A DNA stretch of 64,000 bases, taken from positions 27,193,818-27,257,817 of the forward strand of contig JAJEKV010000004.1 in the NCBI GenBank assembly GCA_021234155.1. Direction: 5' to 3'. Origin of the DNA: Isoetes taiwanensis (lineage: Eukaryota; Streptophyta; Lycopodiopsida; Isoetales; Isoetaceae). The first letter of the stretch is position 1. Every line of letters begins with the position of its first letter. Positions 11,233-23,469 of the stretch are shown piece after piece. Under the pieces are notes generated by a model. That model made no database searches. It saw only the letters and a list, made by a program, of their open reading frames with translations, and was not told the DNA's origin. The position numbers and the translations under genes were made by a program.

Positions 11233-13116
11233 GCCTATATCCTCTTTCAGATCGACACTATTTCTAATAGAGTGTAGGTCTTGAACAGTTATTTCTGTTC
11301 TAGCAAAGAGCTGTTAAACCATGCCTGACATCAAGTCCTATTTGAAAGGTATAAAAAATCCAAATCTCTGTTATGTCGCCACCAGGAAAACTCTGCTAAA
11401 TGAAGGCATCAAATTATATCTAATTGAAGACTGGAGTAAGAAAGAACTAACCATTTCGTTTGAACTCCAGCTGAGAATTGATGTGTTAATCCAATTTGCA
11501 GGACCTATGGACAGTATTGATGAGTCAATTTGATTTGCCAGTGGGATATTTGGGATATTCACTTATAAAACGCATTTGATAGATCAGATTACGGATATAG
11601 AAAAATAGGCCAGGCCTCGAATTTAGTTTTTGCACTAACCAGCAAAAATGCCGCCCTTCATCTATACTAATCGGATTTTTGAGAAAAACACCCCTAATTT
11701 GCCGGATTTTACACTAATTTTATAAAATTTCGACCGGAAATTTGCCTGCATCTACTTTATCAAATCGGATATTTCTAACTTTAATCGGAAATTCTGGGGA
11801 GGAACCCCCCTAATTTCGACCCTTGAAATAGGCATTTTGATAAAAAATTAAAATACAGGGACAATTTCACAAATACACCAAAATACAGGGGCACTTTTAA
11901 AATTTTCCATATTGCATATGGTTGTTAATATGCTAGTGCTAGAAATAATACCTTTGAAAATTTTCAGAGGTCACTACAAATCGGTTAGGGCAAAAAAACC
12001 CTATTTCCGGAGACAGATCCGACAAACCGGATTTGGCATAGCTAATGTGGCCGGATTTATGCATGAGCTGCAAAGATCACGGAGCAAGATCCTCGTTATT
12101 GTGAGCGATGCTTTTGGATCAGTAAAATTTTCCTGTTGTGAGCATTTATGAGATCCAAAACTGATTTCGAGGTAGAGATTGAAGCGAGGTAGCAATCTTG
12201 TTGGTCGAAAACATGCTGGTATTTGTTTCTACTGAGAAAAATGGTTGTTGGCCTAAAAATGGCGAACCATAGGAGCAGATCGGCCGACAAAGCTGCAGAT
12301 CCATTGCTTCAAAGGTCATAGGAGCAAAGGTCATGTTTTTATTGCATATTGATTCATCATAATCAAGTTGAGAAGCCAATGCCAGCCTATGCAGGTTAGA
12401 ATAGCTATCACGATGCCTGTTCTAGGTTTGTTCAGATGTTTTTCATCAGTTTTAGCTGTTCAATTCATCTTGCAAATTCAAGGGCTATCGAACTTGAATT
12501 TTTGGCCAGGAATTTTTCTCTCAGAAGATAGTATATGTACTCAAACTTTTACCCTTGCTGATTTCTGCTTCATCTGCATACGAAGGTCGGAATGGAAATA
12601 TATGCGTGTAAAAAAGGCGGTTATGTTTTAGAGTAAGATAGCATCTTTTGTTGCAGTGTCTTACGTTTTCAAGATATTTTTTAGATGAGAACGGAGATAT
12701 ATAGTTGCTTCGATTTTTTTTTCTTTTCCTGCCAAATAATAAAGGCCGATGATAACAGAACATTGGCTTCACTTTTCTATGCAAAATTGCAGATGGAGAT
12801 CAGTTGCTGCGGCTTGCAACACTCTAGGTTAGGTGGTTCAGTAATACGAGATAGACGTACGAGATCCAGACATTCCATCACGGTATCATGCCACATTTGG
12901 ATTTTATTAACATAAGGCAAGCCATCAATGCGCAAAGGTTTTTAGTCCTTGGCCATCTTCATTGTACTTTAAATTCATCATGTTCACATCCTATCTAAAA
13001 CGGGCCCGATAGACAAGCAACCAACTGAAGTTTGAATGCGTAATGCGTAATGACTATAACTATGACATGTGCATTGTTATTTTATCACATTTTGATGATG
13101 CATTAGTGATTTTACA
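11233..13116. other. interior of the G-rich-ended region, no supported gene
   Basis: Sequence between the two arrays. At 11640-11910 there are several CCCCTAATTT and AATCGGAAATT motifs and A-rich tracts resembling MITE or decayed repeat sequence. An open frame at 11321-11533 has plausible composition (MPDIKSYLKGIKNPNLCYVA) but is unsupported otherwise. Confidence 0.3.
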
Positions 13117-13258
13117 GGCTATTGCCACCATTTATCTTCAATTACGGGATACTGGATTGCAGGTATATGCTCAAGCTCATGATAATGTTTTGCCTCTAAC
13201 TGAATTGAAACTTCGTAACCTAACTGCAGAGGTGAAGATTAAATCGGCCCCCAAGTAA
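13117..13258 (+). CDS. possible captured or decayed terminal exon
   Basis: After an acceptor-like TTTTACAG (13109-13116) an open frame reads AIATIYLQLRDTGLQVYAQA and continues through LTELKLRNLTAEVKIKSAPK to a stop at 13258. A second protein-like stretch in another frame (NEQIQELGCGYYDYKEVHAF) follows to about 13328 and ends at a GTGATA donor-like site. These look like fragments of a real gene lying between the two G-rich arrays. The family is not recognised. Confidence 0.3.
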
Positions 13259-13806
13259 ATGAACAGATTCAAGAGCTAGGATGTGGCTACTATGACTACA
13301 AAGAAGTTCATGCTTTTTGCCGAAGGTGATAGTGAGGTACATAAAGTTCAATCGATGGTCATCAAGCAAAGGTATTGTACAATTAGCAAATATATACAAG
13401 TTCTTCTACTTTTATATATGGACAAATATGTGTGACGAATCCGGAATCTACAGGCTGCTACATGCTCTTAGAATATTTAAAAATACAGGCCACAACGCAT
13501 CCAAGAGCAGTTAGCTGAATATGTTGTAGCTGCATCTTTGCCTTCTTATGCCTTGCAAATGTATACATTGCTACACTTTCATGTTTGCAGAAGTGTGTAT
13601 AATGAATGTGAGACCCCTGCAGGCTGCTATATGTTGTTAAAATACTTAGAAAAGCAAGCCTGAATCAACTGGACCATAGAGTAGCATGTTTTTTTTAATA
13701 TTCTACCTCTTTTTGCACATGCATAAGTTCTTCCATATTTCAGTTTTGATTACGAAGTTCTATCATCTCTATGGTGAAAAAACTAGAAAATGGGAGGCCA
13801 TGATAA

Positions 13807-14480
13807 GGGGATATTAATTTATAAAACTACGAAGGGGATTGGCGCCAGAAACGGGTATAGAACATATTGCATATGGAAACAGGGAACACATTGCATGTGG
13901 AATGAGGCACAACTGAAAGAATTTTCGATGGGAGGATATTAATTTATAAATTATATATAAAGGGGGGAGTGTTGCCAGAAGGGGTCGTTGTGAGGAAAGG
14001 AGTATGAACCTTGCATATTGGAAGGGGGTACAAATAAAAAGATTTTTAAGGGATATTAAACTACAAAATCACAAAGGGAGTATTGTTGAGAAAAGGGGTA
14101 TTAACTGACTAAGGGGATATTAAACTACAAGATCACAAAAGGGAGATGGTTGAGAAGATGGGTATGAACGGGATAATGGGATAATAAACTACAAAATCAC
14201 AAAGGGGGATTATTGCGAAAAGGGATATGAACATTAGTTGCAAGAATGGGGTATGAATATTGTATATGTCGAAATGGGCTACAAATGAAGAAATCTTCAA
14301 GGGGATATTAAACTATAAAATCATGAAGGGGGGGTGTAGATAGAAAGGGGTATGAATATTAAGCATGAGAAAAAGGGTTATGAACATTAGTTGTGAGAAA
14401 AGGGGTATTAACATTGCATATGACAATGGGGATATTAAAAAAAAAAATGAAATAAGAAATCTACAAAATCACAACAGGGG
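13807..14480. repeat. second G-rich tandem array, ~62-bp period
   Basis: AAGGGGATATTAAACTACAA-type units start near 13807, 13932, 14049, 14111, 14180, 14302 and 14427. The spacings are multiples of about 62 bases. Between them stand GGGGTATGAAC and AAAATCACAAAGGGG motifs. The G skew is on the same strand as in the first array. Non-coding. Confidence 0.7.
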
Positions 14481-14592
14481 ATTGTGGTCAAATACCCCAT
14501 TTCTTAAAATCATGTCCATTCCACGAAAAGGGCGATTTTCTGGGGTATTTTATAGAGGATTTTAAAGAGGATGTGGGCATCGTTTTTTATGT

Positions 14593-16145
14593 GAGAAAGC
14601 TGGATAGAAATGCACACCTGAATGAATGTTGGCTGGGCGACACTCAATGAAGTTGGCAAGCTAATTCTCGTATCCTTTGCAAACTCTTGTGTACGTGATG
14701 GTTGCACCATTAGCTACCATGAGACATTAAGCATAGCATCTTTGAGGTAGAATATGTTGTGCCAGCTACAAACCTGTGCAAGCTCTACTTCCTCTTAGAT
14801 AATATTTAATATTAATATGTACTTGCTTGACTAGCTTCTTTTGTGTGAACATAGGAGGAAACCATTATATTTTTTGCCCGCTTTCAAATATGTATCCTTG
14901 ATTAATGGCACTAATAAAAATACAAGCATTAGATTAGAAAGAAAACTTGCCTGTAAGAGTCTTCTCCCAACATCATGAACTGTAGTTTTTCTTATGGCAT
15001 TTGCTTGCAAAATGTAAACATAAGAAAAAAGCATGCACGCGCATAAGGGCTATGAATGGAGGTAAAAGTAGCATATGGATATCGAAGGTGGCTTCCAGAC
15101 ATCCACGATCAAATAAAACTCTATAGATAGCTTATGCCATCACAATCAAATAAAACTAGATAGATAGCTTATGTCATTATGAATAAGAAATCTAAGAATG
15201 AACACTGACCTGATGCTCAACATTCAAAGGAGTGTAGCCAGTCATTAAGAAATGGCAACGATTGGACGGACCAATAAATGACGCTCAACAGTCAAAGGAG
15301 TGTAGCCAGTCATCAAGAAATGGCAACGGTTGAACGGACCATTAAATAATGTTTGGATCTATAGCTACAAATTTAGGTCTTTCAACATCTGGTTGTGGAC
15401 AGGATTTAAATTTTTAACTGTGGTATAAGGAGTGAAAACAACTATTGATTTTCATACCTGATGATAGCCACTAGCCCAATTATTCCCGGCACCTCCTCAT
15501 GCTTTGTCACAAATATATTTTCATGATTATACAAGCATTTGGTATTTATTATTCTGAATACCATTGATGACTCGTGCTTCTAGATCCATTAATAAAGCAT
15601 GTGGTATATAATGTTCATCACCTGCTCATTTTCTTTCATACATCATGAGATATTTTTAGTTTTTATTGTGGGCCATTGATTTGCAGAATATTCCTTGGAT
15701 TGTGCCATATCTATGACCACAGTTTTTTTGAACAGAAATTGAAATGCAAGTTCCAATGGTGCTAATGGAAATTAAGAGACTCAATGGTCTATCACATTAG
15801 TAGATAATTTCCTCATAATATTTAAATCACAATGGTTAGAAACAACAGTAATAAAGCAATCGCATAGGCCAAAAGCCGCGTTCGGCATTAAGCCAGGCCA
15901 GAGGAATCGAACCTCCAGGCCGCAAACGGCCTCATCAGAGCGACTACAACAATACAAATAAGAAACACAGAGATTTCCTCTGCATGCTGCTCTTTCTTGC
16001 CATAAAGAAGCTTTCATCTTGCAAAATCAACGAAGGAAGGAGCCCACTGCTTCAATAGAACTTTCGCTACAAGAAATTCTTTCCAATTGCAAATTCCTTC
16101 CTTTCACCTGAGCCTACAATCATAGAAGACCATTCTTCTCATTCC
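14593..16145. other. no supported gene; two small tandem duplications
   Basis: AT-rich. A ~50-bp duplication around AATAAAACT...ATAGATAGCTTATG lies at about 15107-15175. A 68-bp direct duplication at 15212-15347 carries GGAGTGTAGCCAGTCAT in both copies. A T-arm-like GGTTCGATTCC stands on the minus strand near 15906-15916, but no cloverleaf can be built around it. Confidence 0.4.
15212..15347. repeat. 68-bp tandem duplication
   Basis: Two copies of a 68-bp unit that starts GATGCTCAAC / GACGCTCAAC and shares GGAGTGTAGCCAGTCAT and AAGAAATGGCAACG. The copies differ at a handful of positions. No function is evident. Confidence 0.7.
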
Positions 16146-16221
16146 ACTTCCAGAAAGGAATCGAACCTCTAGGCACATCTGTACCACAAGAAGACCATTT
16201 TGCATCCGACCAAGCCGGAAG
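16146..16221 (-). ncRNA. tRNA-like fragment (acceptor and T arm only)
   Basis: On the minus strand CTTCCGG (16221-16215) can pair with CTGGAAG (16153-16147) as a 7-bp acceptor stem with one wobble. A T arm AGAGG-TTCGATT-CCTTT precedes it and the total is 76 nt. The D and anticodon arms do not fold properly, so a working tRNA is unlikely. It could be a decayed tRNA or SINE head, or chance. Confidence 0.2.
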
Positions 16222-16634
16222 CCTGAATTAAACCAGAACCCAAGGACGCAGTCAGAAGCCCCGGGGATTTCACCTCTAACATTCCGTACCAAACATGTGC
16301 GTGACTGGTTAGGGGTTTTTTTTTTGCCTCACACGTTAGTATACGGTCTGAAAAAAATACGGGTTCACCACCACATTTTCGGACATGGTCGTTTAGGGGT
16401 GCTGTGGGCGGGAACTCCTCACCAGCTTCATACGGTAGGGGTGCTTGAAGATCCGAAGCTTTGAGTCATATGGTTCCTTCAAGATCATAGGGGTTTGCAA
16501 TGAAGGTTTCTGGTTTTTTGAATGAAGGTTTTTTGTTGTCCGGCGGTGGACTTTTCATTGCTCCCTAGGGTTTTTAGAGTCTATACTCTCTACACCTAAA
16601 TTAGTCGCCCGGTTTGTAGCGGCCGTAGATATGA

Positions 16635-16811
16635 GCAAGATTTCTTTCAATGGAGCATGACATGATGCAAAGTTCAAGACCACTAAGGTACTCTGTTATG
16701 GCCGTTTTGGCAAAGGTGCCGGGCAGGATTTGACGCTCACTTGCCTAGAATATAAAATGGAAGGTACCAAGGTTTTGAGGCTTGAATGCTACCGTTTATG
16801 ATCTCTAGTTA
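16635..16811 (+). pseudogene. decayed exon inside the TIR transposon
   Basis: From ATG at 16635 the frame reads MSKISFNGA, then a TGA, then continues for 48 codons without interruption (HDAKFKTTKVLCYGRFGKGA and onward through MEGTKVLRLECYRL) to a stop. One internal stop in an otherwise protein-like frame suggests a former exon of the element's own gene or a captured fragment. No family is recognised. Confidence 0.3.
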
Positions 16812-17989
16812 TATAATAGTCACTTGTTTGCAACATGTTTACTCCGCCTTCTCTTGCTCTTAGTAAATTATCCCCGTCCAAATGCAAGAACACCGCTTCT
16901 ATTATGAGCTATTGCACTTGTAATTCTCTCTATTTGGGTGCTTCAATGCATATCTTAACCAGAACCGAATGTGCTCGAGGGCCAAGCTTTGATTGAAGAA
17001 TGCCACCGCAGTAGTTTTGTTATGCAAAGATTTTTGCCGATATGGAAGCGCCTGGGACAAGTTTTGAAGGAGTTGTTGCAATAACAAAAGGTGCATGCAA
17101 AATGACAGGGTTGTCACCAGAAATCACTGTTAGAAAGCATTGCTATATGTGGAAGAGCTAGTGGAGCAAACAACACCGGAATTTGGATGCAACGATTTAA
17201 CCCCTCGCTACAAGTTTTCAAGACCTTGTGCATGAGGACGCCCCTCCTAACCAGGTTTGGCACACGTTTTTCTAAATAATATGGGAACAAACACAATAAG
17301 GGATGAAGTTTAATTATATCCGTGATACTACTAGTGTTGTTCTTGATGTCTTACATATGCAAAAGCTAAGGTTCTGTCATGCTTAGAAGATATGGTAAAT
17401 TTGAACTCTACAGAGATGTTTTTGTGGTGGATTTAATCTTGTCTCGCATACTACTAGTGTAGTTCATGATGCTTCAACTATAGCAAAAAATGAAAGTTCT
17501 ATCTTGTAGCATTAATGTAATAAGTCCGGATTTTGTATAACACATTTTTCGTTAAAGCTTTTCCGAAATGATCATGCTCTAGAAATCCTTTTGTGTCATA
17601 GGGTTTTGAAAGTTTCTCTAATGCACGCCTTATATTCGTGTTGTCACGGGCGTTTTTCCTCATATAAAAACAGGATTCTATATATTGCTACTAAGTTGTC
17701 CTTTCGTATTGTTCGTGGTGGCAAGATTGTTTAAAGTGGTCCACCTCCTTTGGATTCAAGGATGCCAAACGAATCTGCTCCTGTTACTCCGCAACAAGGT
17801 CATCCTGTTGCATCCGTGGATGCGTGATGGTGAAACCCGGTGGTGATAAACAAGGAATCTCCCTCTTCTTTGGGAGGAATTTTGATAAGTTGCGGGATAC
17901 CGACAACCCGAAGTGGAGCATGCGCATGATCTCAAGGTTGTGTCCAATCGGGAGCTACTCTTAGCTAACGAGAGGGATATTTCCATTGA

Positions 17990-18270
17990 TCTTTGGGATG
18001 AAGGTTTCGAAAAAAAGTGTACCAGAGCAAGGCCATGGATCTATTGAAATTGGTAGAGAATATCCGGAAAGAAGTATGCCCCAAAGATGCGAGGGGCCAT
18101 TACAAGTTAACGCAGAATATGTGGAAAGAAGTGCACCCGAAAGGGACATGGATCAATTGAAGTCAGCATGGAATATTTGGAAAAAGGTGTGCCCGAAAGC
18201 AAGGACAAGGATCGGTTACAATTGAAGCAAGCACAAGCTTTTTGTAAAGAGATGCACCGCAAGCAAGGAC
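17990..18270 (+). repeat. internal ~69-bp degenerate coding repeats in the TIR transposon
   Basis: Three or four copies of a segment encoding a motif like NIRKEVCPKDARGHYKL, NMWKEVHPKGTW and NIWKKVCPKARTR follow one another, with frame changes between copies. The repeat may have encoded a helical repeat region. Frameshifts show it is no longer translated as one frame. Confidence 0.4.
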
Positions 18271-19051
18271 CAGGTTAGATGAAACATCAGCTCAACATAA
18301 AGACTAATAACGTGATAAATGTTCTTTTAGCTACTTGGGATATACATCTCCTTTTTGTCTATGAAATGATTACTTATTCAAATGCTTTGAACTGGGCATG
18401 GTTACTTGTATATAGCTTTCCTTGCACGGTTTAGTGATACTGACGACCATTGGTAAATAAGTTTTTATTGGAATAAATATTCTCATTTGACAATACAAGC
18501 ATCATCCATTGGAAAGGAAAAGCAAACAAAAATTGTTGTTTCTTGGCTTTCAAGAAGGGTTATGTTATGTACAAATTATGAGCCCGGATTTTAACTCATC
18601 CGGAACACCTTTATTGCTGAATTCTATATGCTCTACATAGCAAAGGCTTTGTTAAATGTATAATGATTTATGGTGCTGAAGAAAGCTTTTGCAAACTATC
18701 TTTTGAGCACGCCGAAAAAAGCAAGGTGGGTATGGTGCAGATATCTTGGTCTGTGCTGGTTGCTTGGTACTGGTCTTTGGATCAGGCCCAGGCTTTTTAG
18801 AGTCTCCACAAACCATTTTTTCTCTGAATAAGGCGACGGCACAAACTCAAGTACAAGATCGGGTAGGGGTATGTAAAACGTAACATAGTCCCAGTATATA
18901 TCTACCTGTGAGGGGGGTGGAACCGGTTTTTCTATTTACGTATGTAGGGGTTTTCGACCTCCAAAAGTCGTATACAAGGGGTTTTCTGGTGACCCCTTGC
19001 ACGCACATGAGGTATCCCCATGTGCCTAGGTGAAATCCCCGGGTCAGAAGC

Positions 19052-19536
19052 CTGAATAGAGCATGAACATAGCATGAAGCCCTACAGACAGGAAGCTTTG
19101 CTATAGCATTAGAAAGCCTTCTTCGGCCCTCTTTGGCCATCTTGGCCGTCTTTAGCCGTCTTCGCCATCTTGGCAACAGGTAAGCAGTCTTCTACCAGGG
19201 CATTCTTCAGAGCATTCAGGGGATTCTTCAGCTTCAGCTTCAGGGCATTCAGAAGATTCTTCGGTTTCAGGGCTCCAAATCTAAGCTTCTGGTTGAATGG
19301 TAGAGAGACCCTGAGTAACCTTCCTCGATGGATTTGGCCATTTAGCAGCGCCATCTGCTCCAGTCCACTAGAAGATCTGTCGACCTGTTTAATAAGGTCG
19401 ACAGTTTCAGCATGGAAAGAGATAGCAGCGACGTCGTGTCTGCTGTGAAAAAGTTCCAAAATCTGGCTTCGTCCCCTTCTATTTTTATATCATACCCAAA
19501 AAAGACAAAAAAAAAACACCAAAAAAAGAAACGTGA
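19052..19536 (-). other. low-confidence minus-strand ORF with TATA-like box
   Basis: On the minus strand ATATAAAAAT (about 19492-19483) precedes a continuous frame from about 19459 to 19109 whose first ATG is at 19354. The product is repetitive and basic (LNALKLKLKNPLNALKNALV) and ends in GQRGPKKAF. The TIR transposon lies immediately downstream. It resembles no known protein and may be fortuitous. The last 60 bases are A-rich. Confidence 0.2.
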
Positions 19537-19545
19537 CCTCTAAAT

Positions 19546-20400
19546 AGAATAGAATAGAATAGAATGAAATTTTTATCGTCCACGGAGACCAATTGGTCTA
19601 TGGGACCCAAACAGGAGGCGCAGCAAGTGTATTACTATCGGGGTTAAACCCCTTCCCCTTACCCAAAGGGTTGTTTGGAGGAAAAACCGTGATAGGAATA
19701 GGTTTGCTATCAAACTGTACAAATACAAATATACATACATCATGCGGGAGATATATATGTACACGTATCAGGTAAGTGCCCGAGGACCGAGCTGATCTCC
19801 GCGGTCCATGATCTCAACCTTCGTACCGTGGTCAGCAGCTCATGCAGGGGTTGGCCAGGGTGGACCAGCTCAGCATAGTGTATCCAAATATCATCATCTG
19901 GCAGCGTTGGCGAAGCCTCTCCTGACGCGGCCCCAATCCATCTCCCCGTCTCAATTCGGAGATGGTGTGCACCTGTGCGGATAGCGGCAATGGATCTTCG
20001 CTTTTTCATGGGTAGAGGAGTGCGCAGATAGCATTGCGGTCCCCGGCCCAACATGGGATTCATGTGGCATTGATAATCTGATGTTCAAGGGTGGTGACAT
20101 CCCATAGCTTACTGAGGAAGCATGTGTCAAGGTAATGTCTGAGAGTGTGGCGATCTGCCTCCATTTGCACTCTGATGCACCTGTGCTCCTGCACATTCCA
20201 TCTGGCCAGCCACTAGGCTCTCTTTTTCCGCCAACAGGCTTTTAAGCGTTGAGGCCCCATTGCCACAGCGTAAATGAGGTTAGGGAGACGAGTATCATCC
20301 ACCACCTTCTGGAAGTAGATGATGTGTCTGTCAAGGCCCCCCCTTTGAAGAAGCAAGAAACCTGTTTCCTGCAATAGTATCTGATATGGGACTGTAGGCT
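19546..20400 (-). pseudogene. LINE-3 ORF2 C-terminal part
   Basis: From 20400 leftward, minus strand, the frame continues the RT region as KPTVPYQILLQETGFLLLQ, then YFQKVVDDTRLPNLIYAVA. After frame changes comes RTGAHHLRIETGRW, the basic segment that precedes the zinc-knuckle region in LINE C-termini. The reading runs on directly from QKACEK at the other side of the L1-A insertion (56262-56280), showing L1-A landed inside this coding sequence. Several frameshifts and stops make it non-functional. The tail at 19546-19563 is an AGAAT microsatellite. Confidence 0.75.
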
Positions 20401-21733
20401 TTTTTTTTTTTTTTTTTTTGAGAGAAAGAAGCTTTTTAGTCATTAATTATAGAAAACAATTACATATAGTTATAGGCATATCCAAAATGATAAGCCAAAA
20501 TATTCAAGCTAGTAATATTACGAAAAGCTTTAAATAGCTTGAAATAGCAGAAACTTGAAAATTCAGGAATTTAGCAGAACAAAATGGATCAATATATATA
20601 GATCCAATCAAGTATGTCCAGAAGTGAAGCCAGAACTCCTTATCAGCTGAGCCTCTGTATAAAGACAGCAGATGTGATCTATTGTACCTGGCAAAAGCAA
20701 GAAAAGTCAGAAGTTATAGGAAGTCAAGAAGTGAAAGTGGTCTCGGATGATAGGCTGGTAAATGGGGATTTGATTGTTCCCCCAGTCAACCAACTCAATG
20801 AGTCTAACAGAGTTGCAAGTGGCCATAAGATAGATCAGGGTCCCAAAGCAATCTGCACGTCCCCTATGATAATAATAACTCTCTCTGTAGAGTTCAAATT
20901 GGGCATCTGTCATTTCTCTTCCATATCTATGAATGAACCACCATATTGCTGTCATTAGGTGAGTGCCTTTACAGAATTCTTCTGCCCAAAGTATTTCCCT
21001 TTCTGGAACCTCACTTATTCTATCCATTAGCTGCCATTTTACTGTCCCAGTCCAGAAACTGTCATCATGATTAAATTGAAATGTATCATTCCCGTTTCTT
21101 TCCAGTCTTGTCATTATGCTCTCTTCTGCACTGTCATATTGAAGATCAAGCTTGAACTTGCAATTCCAAAGGTAATCTAGCAACAGAAGCATCAGAATTA
21201 GTAACATGATCATGACAATGAAGTTTAAAGCTATTAAAGGCACCAGCAAAATTTCCAAGCAGATTCCATTTGTTGTCATATTTTTCAGCATATTTATTTT
21301 TGTGAGCAGTAGCCATCATTTCAATGTCAAAAATAATTTGAAATTTTATCCAAACAATAGAAATTCGATGACCACCATGAAGACACCTATTTCTGTGTTT
21401 CCAGATATTCCAAAGAATGATGTAACAGATTGAATTTTTAAGCAAATCATTATTAGAGAGAAATTCAATAATATTTCTAGGCCTAGGAATACCAAAGATA
21501 TTAAAAATCCAAACCCATAAGGTGTCTAAATTTTGACATGTAAAAATATGCTGAGCATTCTCAATTGAATTACAACCAATGGGACATAGCTGAGAAATAA
21601 TATGATCTAGTCTCGAATAAATTCTGTGGATAAGCTCCAAACAAGGAATACTTTTGTTAGCTAAAAGCCAAGTGAAATAGGTAATCTTAGGCTGGCAATA
21701 ATTTCTCCAAATACTCTTAAAAAGCACAGATTC
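20401..21733 (-). pseudogene. L1-A ORF2 C-terminal segment (zinc-binding RT-associated domain) and tail
   Basis: From 21733 leftward the frame reads SVLFKSIWRNYCQPKITYFT, LLANKSIPCLELIHRI and then C-x4-C / H-x3-C ligands (LCPIGCNSIENAQHIFTCQ). This is the zf-RVT domain that closes plant L1 ORF2 proteins. It is in frame with the segment ending at 47256. The frame stops at 21146. An overlapping frame to 20707 (containing WAEEFCKGTHLMTAIWWFIH) has protein-like composition and may be a former C-terminal extension after a frameshift. Poly-A follows. Confidence 0.75.
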
Positions 21734-23305
21734 TGTGACGTTCCACGTATTTATATGGTATACGTATAAATATATTGACACGTCACGTAGTAGAAATACA
21801 CCACCATGGGGTATGTTAACCTAGGGGGTTGACCTAAAAGGGATTAATTTAGCTATGCTAAATTAATAAAACCTAATTAAGTGTATTTTTGTCTTAATTA
21901 ACCTAATTAGCTTAATTAGTTAATTAATGACATGCCACCTGGCCCAAATCGATTGGGCAAGGCAGGGTTTCCATTTTGGACACCCAAATTAGGGCTTTGG
22001 CCCCAATTCGAATTAGGAGCAATTGGAGATGGAGGAGGAGGAGCAAAGAGCCCGGGCACCCTTCAAAGAATCGAGATGGAGCCATCCCAAGCGGGTTCCA
22101 CCGGTTAGTCCAAGTAGCTTATTTGTGTTATTCTGTAGGGTAGCCCTGTTGGGCACTTGTTGTGTGTATTTCTTCTGTTTCTCTGTGTTCTCTAGCTTTA
22201 CCTGTAGGAACTAACCCTTGATTGCAAAGGTGAGTTCTCTTTATCTCTGATTCTGGTCTTGCTCTTAAAGGATGGATTGATAGTTCTTTGCATAGTATTA
22301 CTCTTGAAATGGGGGCATTAGGGGGGGGTAGAGACCTCCGAGCCATGTTTAGTAGTATGCTCCTAGGTAGATCCCCTGTATTTCTCATTAGTTGCCTTTG
22401 GTACAAGAGACCACCGGGTCGTAGATGCTATGGAATGACTTAGCACCAGAGAAGGGACGCAGTGGGTGAAGTGGGGGTGGGGTCTTGCATGAACATAAAA
22501 GGCTCCCCGAGACTCCTACAATGGGCTAGGCCCGATAGCCGGTGGCCACGAGGGGCGGGTATGGGTCCGACACTGGTGTAGTGGTGTGACCCGTATGGGG
22601 CACCATGCACTTTGAGTAGATATAGGGTGAGTAAGTCGGGTACCGGATGGGGGGGGGGGGTCGCTGATGCGGCACGTATTCTCTAGCTCACCCATGGAAC
22701 CACTGCGATCCTAGAAGGGGACACTTCCCTGACTTGCCTCGTCGGACCGGGGCATCATGAACCCTGGAGTAGGCTCGTAGGGTGATACCTTGAGTCTGCG
22801 TCTCCGGAAGGCTATAGCGAAGCCATAGCGTGAATCGACCTATCTGCAAAGTGTGCACAGGAGGGGCAGATGGAGTGGACAATCCTAGCCACTGTTCTAT
22901 GCCAGCCAACGCCAGGTTATACCTCTGTCTGCTGATCTCTTGAGGCCGCGTCAGTCTATCCTCACAGGAGTCTGAACCGGGGTAGAACCTGGGGTTTTGG
23001 GGTGTTTTCCTTAAGGTTAGATGCATATTCTTTGCCATTGGTACTCGGATGGATGTGCCACCCTTCGTGGTGGTTATTTATATATGATTTATGCTGTGTG
23101 CTAACATGTATTCACGCTTCCGCGACGTAGGAGTCCCATTGAAGGCGTGGGCCGAATGACACCTCCGTGTCCTTCACTCGGGCATCTTTCTATAGATGGC
23201 CCAGGATAGACGGAGGGCCCTGCTCATGGCGAGATGGTCGCCATGGGCGGGGAAAGTCCCCGTATATATACGGTCGGGGGTCGTATATATTCAGGGAGCG
23301 TCACA
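21734..23305 (+). repeat. LTR1 (complete, 1,572 bp)
   Basis: Starts TGTGACGTTCCACG, ends GGGAGCGTCACA, and is followed after one base by the primer-binding site. The GATTC duplication stands immediately before it. It differs from LTR2, LTR5 and LTR6 in a patch near 22040-22135, so it is not simply the twin of any one of them. Confidence 0.9.
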
Positions 23306-23306
23306 G

Positions 23307-23318
23307 TGGTATCAGAGC
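23307..23318 (+). promoter_or_regulatory. primer-binding site, tRNA-iMet
   Basis: TGGTATCAGAGC, one base after LTR1, is the complement of the 3' end of plant initiator tRNA-Met and the standard primer site of plant gypsy and copia elements. Confidence 0.9.
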
Positions 23319-23469
23319 ATGGTTCTGGGAAGCCAAACTATTGCACTGGCCACATACTAACTCGTTAGATCGTTAGCTAGTGAGTGAGGATTTTGGAGTA
23401 GTATGAGAATTTTAACGTGGTTTAAGTATAATATTGGTATGTGTACCCGGTGCAAAACCCTAACCCTAA

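Larger units (their letters stand above)
10296..14592. mobile_element. possible TIR or foldback-type element with subterminal G-rich arrays
   Basis: The left end, about 10299-10346, reads AAATGATGCCCACATTCTCC and on to AAATGGGG. The right end, about 14487-14592, is an imperfect inverted match: its reverse complement reads AACGATGCCCACATCCTC and on through AAAATACCCC. Each end adjoins a G-rich tandem array (10425-11232 and 13807-14480). I could not find a clear target duplication. Foldback and some Mutator-like elements have such subrepeat-bearing ends, but no transposase is visible, so the class is open. Confidence 0.4.
16260..19043. mobile_element. TIR DNA transposon (2,784 bp) with 8-bp target duplication
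   Basis: The left end reads CCCGGGGATTTCACCT (16260-16275) and the right end is its perfect reverse complement (19028-19043). After 18 diverged bases both ends share CATGTGCGTG at the same spacing, giving a ~44-bp imperfect TIR. The 8-mer TCAGAAGC flanks both sides (16252-16259 and 19044-19051). An 8-bp duplication is usual for hAT elements and a few other superfamilies, but the CCCGGGG terminus is not one I can assign. No recognisable transposase remains; decayed frames lie at 16635-16811 and 17990-18270. It is probably a non-autonomous or decayed copy. Confidence 0.85.

Noticed and set aside
15890-15925. Minus-strand GGTTCGATTCC resembling a tRNA T arm
   Set aside because: Acceptor, D and anticodon arms cannot be formed around it; no pairing partner for GGCCTGG lies at tRNA distance.
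22688-23038. Open frames of about 116-135 codons repeated in every LTR (minus strand)
   Set aside because: They recur only because the LTRs recur, are antisense to the element, and vary in length with small indels.
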